Origin: Planococcus antarcticus DSM 14505
Lineage (GTDB): Bacteria; Bacillota; Bacilli; Bacillales_A; Planococcaceae
Assembly: GCF_001687565.2 (NCBI RefSeq)
Contig: NZ_CP016534.2
Span: forward strand, 2,422,501 to 2,486,500
Length of the DNA: 64,000 nt
Direction of reading: 5' to 3'
The translations under genes were made by a program, and so were the position numbers. Positions within the stretch are counted from its first letter, which is position 1. Each line of letters opens with the position of its first letter. Positions 61,101-64,000 of this stretch are shown here, one piece after another. The notes beneath the pieces are model-generated. The model was not told the origin of the DNA. It did not search any database and saw nothing but the letters and a program-made list of their open reading frames with translations.

Positions 61101-61540
61101 ACTTCTTCCAATGACTCAACGGGCCCATCTGTGCCTGGAATAACCGGTATACCAGCAGCAATCGCCTGCGAACGCGCCTTTACTTTGTCACCAAACATGT
61201 CCAAGTGCTGAGAAGTCGGGCCGATGAAAACAATACCTTCTTCTTCGCAACGTCTTGCAAAATGGACGTTTTCGGACAAAAATCCGTAACCTGGATGGAC
61301 TGCATCTACATTGGAATCTTTTGCGATGCGGATGATGTCTTCAATATCTAAGTAAGCATCAATCGGTTTTTTGCCTTTACCCACCAAATAGGATTCATCC
61401 GCCTTGTAACGGTGGTATGAACCACTGTCTTCCTGTGAGTAAATTGCAACTGTTTGAATTTTCAGTTCTGTACAAGCGCGGAAAACCCGAATAGCGATTT
61501 CTCCGCGGTTGGCCACCAAGATTTTGTTGATCTCCTTCAC
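58100..61540 (-). CDS. pycA: Pyruvate carboxylase
   Basis: Carboxylates pyruvate to oxaloacetate for the TCA cycle. 1146 aa with all domains in one chain: biotin carboxylase (residues 1-450; KILVANRGEIAIRVFRAC, KASLGGGGRGMRIV, VNPRIQVEHTITEMITG), carboxyltransferase (about 530-810; LLTDTTFRDAHQSLLATRVR, IFDSLNWIKGM, HLHTHDTSGNG with metal ligands), the PYC/OADA region and the biotinyl domain with VTEAMKMETTVQ near the C-terminus. The start is taken as a GTG at 61540; the frame runs to 61552, and the ribosome site AAAGGG fits the former only loosely. Confidence 0.97.
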   Translation of the reverse strand: MKEINKILVANRGEIAIRVFRACTELKIQTVAIYSQEDSGSYHRYKADESYLVGKGKKPIDAYLDIEDIIRIAKDSNVDAVHPGYGFLSENVHFARRCEEEGIVFIGPTSQHLDMFGDKVKARSQAIAAGIPVIPGTDGPVESLEEVEEFSKKAGFPLMVKASLGGGGRGMRIVRSHEELASSYERAKSEAKAAFGSDEMYVEKFVEKPKHIEVQILGDSEGNIIHLYERDCSIQRRHQKVVEIAPSNSISNELRNEICDAAVKLMKNINYINAGTVEFLVANDEFYFIEVNPRIQVEHTITEMITGIDIVHAQIHIARGHMIHSEEVGIPEQDKIPLFGYAIQSRVTTEDPLNDFMPDAGKLMVYRSGGGFGVRLDAGNGFQGAVISPYYDSLLVKVSTWAVTFKEAAAKMDRNLQEFRIRGIKTNIPFLENVVKHKNFIKGDFDTSFIDTTPELFIFPVRQDRGTKLLSYIGNVTVNGFPGIEKKKKPIFAAPRKPEVDLLAPAPNGTKQIFDLQGAEGLTKWIHEQKDVLLTDTTFRDAHQSLLATRVRSHDLFEIAKETARLQNDLFSLEMWGGATFDVSYRFLKEDPWERLIKLRQEIPNVLFQMLFRGANAVGYKNYPDNVIREFVQKSGDAGIDVFRIFDSLNWIKGMEVAIDEVRQSGKIAEAAICYTGDILDPTRDKYTVQYYKDMAKELEAAGAHILAIKDMAGLLKPEAAYRLVSELKDTVSLPIHLHTHDTSGNGIYLYSKAIEAGVDIVDTALGSMAGLTSQPSANSLYYATSGSGREVRANVKGLEKMSHYWEDVRKYYVDFESGMNSPHSEVYVHEMPGGQYSNLQQQAKAVGLGMRWEEVKTMYSRVNLLFGDVVKVTPSSKVVGDMALFMVQNELNEETVISRGKTIDFPESVIEFFEGYIGQPHGGFPKELQKVILKEREPITVRPGELLEPVDFDKIEKTLYDKLKRPVTSHETLAHALYPKVFEEYTTTNIQFGKVSVLDTLTFLYGMRLGEEIEVEIEKGKTLMIKLVSIGEPQKDGTRIIYFELNGQPREVSIQDMTVEADSTAKPKANPTNESHIAATMPGTVLKVLTEKGAKVKRGDHLLVTEAMKMETTVQAPFDGTIQDIHVIASDGISTGDLLIEMEKK

Positions 61541-61555
61541 ACCGCAGCACACCCT

Positions 61556-62722
61556 TTACTTTATCGTTTTTTCGTATTTGTTGAACATGGAAACATTCAT
61601 TAATACTCCCATAGCTAAAGATAACAAAATTACAGAGGTTCCGCCATAGCTTATAAATGGAAGTGTGACTCCAGTCAATGGAATGATACCAGTTAAACCG
61701 CCCAAATTAACGAAAGATTGGATTCCAATCATGCTGGCAATTCCTGCTGCAAGCATTCTAGCTAACGGATCATGGGTTGTCATTGCAATCCAAAGACCCC
61801 GTAACACAATAAATCCTAATCCCCCTAGAACAAATACAACACCCAGCACGCCAAGCTCTTCGGCAATGACTGACATGATGAAATCAGTATGAGGTTCAGG
61901 TAGATAGCCCAATTTCTGAATAGATTGTCCAAGCCCCAAACCACTTAACCCACCAGAACCGATAGCCAAATAGCCATTGACAATCTGAAAGCCAAATCCC
62001 AATTCATCCGAAAATGGATTAAAGAAAGCGTCGAGCCTTCCAAGACGTTTTTCTGTAAAAATCATATCTCCTGCAAAAATCATGAAGGGCACAATGATGA
62101 TGGATGCTGCCGCGACAAAGACACCGGCAAGCCGTATAAACGCTTTCAAACGAACACCGCTTGCTGACATAACGGATAAGCCAACAGCTCCAATGATCAG
62201 CATGGAACCAAGATCTGGTTCAAGAAATACAGAAAACAGCACAAGCGTTAAAATAATGACTGGTGGAATGATGGATTCATTTAATTTATTGATAGTTCCG
62301 TTATGGTATTTATTTGAAAAAACACCGGCTAAATAAAGAATGATGCCGACTTTTGCCACTTCAGAAGGCTGTATGTTGGCAAAACCTAAGTTAATCCAGC
62401 TTTTGGCGCCTCCGGCTGCGAAACCGACAAAGTGGACGGCAATCAAGCCCGCAAAGACTACTGCCAGGATCGTCATCATCATCCACCGTTTTTTAAAATG
62501 CTTGTACGGGAAAACTGCTGCAATCGCGAAAACAGGGAACGCAATTGCCAAATTTATTAATTGCTGTATGTAAAACCGATCCGGCTCAGAACCGTAGTAA
62601 TTGACCGACCAGGCCATGCTTGAACTGTAAATCATGATCAAGCCGAAAATCGTTAAGGCCAAATAAGTGAAAAATAAAGGATAGTCGAAAAACTTTGCGT
62701 ATTTCTTGATGTAAGATTTCAT
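61556..62722 (-). CDS. ftsW: Cell division protein FtsW (SEDS glycosyltransferase)
   Basis: 388 aa SEDS family protein with about ten helices, polymerising lipid II at the septum with its class B PBP. Signatures: FGLIMIYSSSMAWS near the N-terminus, NIQPSEVAKVGIILYLAG, FLEPDLGSMLIIGAVGLSVM with the conserved Asp, and IPLTGVTLPFISYGGTSVIL near the end. RodA is the close relative; the place next to pycA matches B. subtilis ylaO (ftsW). In this genome it lies apart from the dcw cluster. ATG start with AAGAGG upstream. Confidence 0.92.
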   Translation of the reverse strand: MKSYIKKYAKFFDYPLFFTYLALTIFGLIMIYSSSMAWSVNYYGSEPDRFYIQQLINLAIAFPVFAIAAVFPYKHFKKRWMMMTILAVVFAGLIAVHFVGFAAGGAKSWINLGFANIQPSEVAKVGIILYLAGVFSNKYHNGTINKLNESIIPPVIILTLVLFSVFLEPDLGSMLIIGAVGLSVMSASGVRLKAFIRLAGVFVAAASIIIVPFMIFAGDMIFTEKRLGRLDAFFNPFSDELGFGFQIVNGYLAIGSGGLSGLGLGQSIQKLGYLPEPHTDFIMSVIAEELGVLGVVFVLGGLGFIVLRGLWIAMTTHDPLARMLAAGIASMIGIQSFVNLGGLTGIIPLTGVTLPFISYGGTSVILLSLAMGVLMNVSMFNKYEKTIK

Positions 62723-62758
62723 TTTATACCTCTTTTACTTTGATAGGTGCCATATTAG

Positions 62759-62791
62759 TAAAAAAACTCAAACAAGAATCGTTTGAGTTTT
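62759..62791 (-). terminator. Terminator after ylaN
   Basis: AAAACTCAAAC / GTTTGAGTTTT hairpin with seven T on the minus strand, just after the ylaN stop. Confidence 0.9.
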
Positions 62792-62794
62792 AGA

Positions 62795-63076
62795 TCATTT
62801 ATTTGTATACGCTTCATGAAGAATGGAAAGTTTTTTCTCCAGCGTATCCATTAAATTTTTCCCAGCCTCACGTTCGATAAGCCCCAGTTTAACCGCAAAA
62901 TCGATTTCACGTGATAGGCCGAACATTTGGGTGTCAAGCACCTCTTCATATAAAGGACAAGATGGCAATGTTAAATGATCCATTTGCACCTTGATCAACT
63001 GCTCAATTTTTTCTGCATCAGCTCTGAGGAGTTCCAAAGCCTTCAGATGGTATGTTTGTTCTTCTGTATGTTCCAT
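62795..63076 (-). CDS. ylaN: YlaN family protein
   Basis: 93 aa helical protein: [40 protein letters not shown] and [16 protein letters not shown] are family hallmarks. YlaN is essential or important in B. subtilis and S. aureus under iron limitation; reports link it to iron and to the Fur regulator (recalled). The ATG at 63076 has GGGGGAG 5 bases upstream; five extra residues to 63091 are unlikely. Confidence 0.92.
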   Translation of the reverse strand: MEHTEEQTYHLKALELLRADAEKIEQLIKVQMDHLTLPSCPLYEEVLDTQMFGLSREIDFAVKLGLIEREAGKNLMDTLEKKLSILHEAYTNK

Positions 63077-63245
63077 GAGGACTCCCCCCATTTCATGAGT
63101 TTTCTTCTCTATTTTACTGTTTAAAGTGTATCTTTTAAAAAGAGAAAATGCAAGCCTCTGTGGTGAAAGAGATAAATCCCTTTAGGAACTTGACACAAAA
63201 AGGTATACTATTAAAAGAGTAACTATCTAAATGGAGGGTTTACCC

Positions 63246-63752
63246 ATGGAATTTATCGTACCTTTTAAAGGTGAAGTGAAATTTAAGTTGATATTGGATC
63301 CGACCGTCTGGATTTTCGACGACCGCAAATTGAACCTTGAAACGTATTTCCAAGAAGAACGGATCGCGAAAGATGAGCTCGAGGAGTACAAGCGCGGAAT
63401 GGGCGAACATTGGTCTCGTGAAATCATGGAAGGCAGTACAGTTCCACCAACTTTGAATTCAGAAAAAACTTACAAGAGTAAAGAAAAGAAAGAAATGCTG
63501 ACAGGAACTTTCGGCATTTTGTTCAAGCCCTTCCTCTTGAATGCAGAACCGCGTGAACATGCAAAGCGTGTAGTTTTTGAAACATTGAACGGAGAATTCG
63601 AGTTTCCGATTGAACACGCAGAACAGTTGATTTTCAAGTTCAGCGACCATGGCAAGCCATTGAAGGAAAATGGTCCCGTCCATGTCCTTCTTCCAGATGG
63701 CTCCAATCAGGAAAATCCCATTACCGATATCCAAGCTATCCGAGTCGAATAG
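63246..63752 (+). CDS. ylaL: YlaL-like peptidyl protein of unknown function
   Basis: 168 aa soluble protein with no recognised catalytic motif. EFIVPFKGEVKFKLILDPTVWIFDDRKLNLETYF opens it, GTFGILFKPFLLNAEPREHA is in the middle and PVHVLLPDGSNQENPITDI closes it. The symbol is given by position, between ylaN and ylaI, and is uncertain. GGAGGG lies 7 bases upstream of the ATG; a frame five residues longer begins before that site. Confidence 0.65.
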   Translation: MEFIVPFKGEVKFKLILDPTVWIFDDRKLNLETYFQEERIAKDELEEYKRGMGEHWSREIMEGSTVPPTLNSEKTYKSKEKKEMLTGTFGILFKPFLLNAEPREHAKRVVFETLNGEFEFPIEHAEQLIFKFSDHGKPLKENGPVHVLLPDGSNQENPITDIQAIRVE

Positions 63753-63764
63753 GAGTGATTCAGT

Positions 63765-63968
63765 ATGCGCGTACAATGCGTAATCTGCGATAAAATTGAA
63801 GAACTAGTAGATGATACACTCCAGGCAAAGCGCCTGCGCAACAGACCCATCCACACCCATATGTGCAATGAATGCCATGATCGAATCACACAAAGGACCA
63901 AAGAGCGCTTAGCGACCGGTTCTTTCCGCTTTTACCGTAGCTCCCGCAGCATTGAGGATGATTTCTGA
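63765..63968 (+). CDS. ylaI: DUF2197 family zinc-ribbon protein YlaI
   Basis: 67 aa. Two CxxC-type pairs, VQCVICDKIEEL and MCNECHDRI, form a likely zinc knuckle, followed by a basic tail. The family is known as YlaI in B. subtilis; function unknown. AGGAG lies 8 bases upstream of the ATG, and the gene follows ylaL after 12 bases. Confidence 0.88.
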   Translation: MRVQCVICDKIEELVDDTLQAKRLRNRPIHTHMCNECHDRITQRTKERLATGSFRFYRSSRSIEDDF

Positions 63969-64000
63969 TGAAGCTCTTAAAAGGCATCTGGATTGGATTC
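63968..64000 (+). CDS. Start of a further gene cut by the window edge
   Basis: An ATG at 63968 overlaps the ylaI stop (TGATG) and reads MKLLKGIWIGF to the edge, which looks like a signal or membrane segment. GAGGATG lies upstream. Too short to identify. Confidence 0.35.
   Translation, partial: MKLLKGIWIGF

Overview
This window is a piece of chromosome from a low-to-moderate GC Gram-positive bacterium of the order Bacillales. It is almost wholly housekeeping DNA. Gene content and order resemble the Bacillus subtilis ylb/dcw/pyr segment, but sporulation genes that sit there in Bacillus (spoVD, spoVE, ylbJ, ylbO) are absent. The division cluster is cut down to the form known from Staphylococcus (mraZ-rsmH-ftsL-pbpB-mraY-murD-divIB-ftsA-ftsZ), while sbp, ylxX and ylxW are kept. 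A member of the Planococcaceae (Planococcus-like) is the best guess; this is inference from order and protein similarity recalled from memory. There are no rRNA, tRNA, CRISPR, phage or transposase genes.

Layout, left to right, mostly on the minus strand. (1) 1-1.5 kb: the 5' part of a D-serine dehydratase gene, a DUF1129/HAAS-type membrane protein and a PadR repressor with a clear promoter and a striking inverted repeat. (2) 1.5-1.9 kb: an intergenic stretch with no convincing gene. (3) 1.9-13.5 kb: the complete pyrimidine operon pyrR-uraA-pyrB-pyrC-carA-carB-pyrK-pyrD-pyrF-pyrE, with PyrR attenuators before pyrR and before pyrB, and overlapping stop/start codons through most of the operon. 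(4) 13.5-18.1 kb: rluD, lspA and ileS, the last under an isoleucine T-box. (5) 18.1-22.3 kb: divIVA, ylmH, ylmG, sepF, ylmE and ftsZ. (6) 22.3-32.8 kb: the rest of the division and cell wall cluster, ftsA back to mraZ, headed by a triple 10-bp-period repeat that looks like the MraZ operator. (7) 32.9-40 kb: bshC, a DUF3397 protein, a ketopantoate reductase-like protein, a three-gene biotin-dependent acyl-CoA carboxylase operon and an enoyl-CoA hydratase family gene. (8) 40.2-50 kb: rpmF, ylbN, tmcAL, ylbL, coaD, rsmD, ylbG, ricF, ylbC and several plus-strand genes in between. (9) 50-58 kb: the aa3/caa3 cytochrome oxidase set ctaA / ctaB-ctaC-ctaD-ctaE-ctaF, ctaG and ctaM. (10) 58-64 kb: pyruvate carboxylase, ftsW, ylaN, ylaL, ylaI and the first codons of one more gene.

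Functional modules: UMP synthesis with uracil uptake and PyrR feedback; septum formation and lipid II synthesis; terminal respiration with heme A synthesis and oxidase assembly; biotin enzymes (PycA and the acyl-CoA carboxylase); and tRNA/rRNA modification (TmcAL, RsmD, RsmH, RluD).

I do not see a clearly new biological system. The observations most worth a second look are a 34-bp palindrome that forms the coding ends of two convergent genes, a REP-like family of hairpins with (A/T)TCCT loops in two intergenic gaps, a roughly 170-bp element bounded by 16-bp inverted repeats next to rpmF, the PadR and MraZ operator candidates, a hexanucleotide repeat at the end of pbpB, and many TTG start codons. 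Gene starts given here were chosen by ribosome binding site and by similarity to recalled B. subtilis proteins; none was checked by database search.
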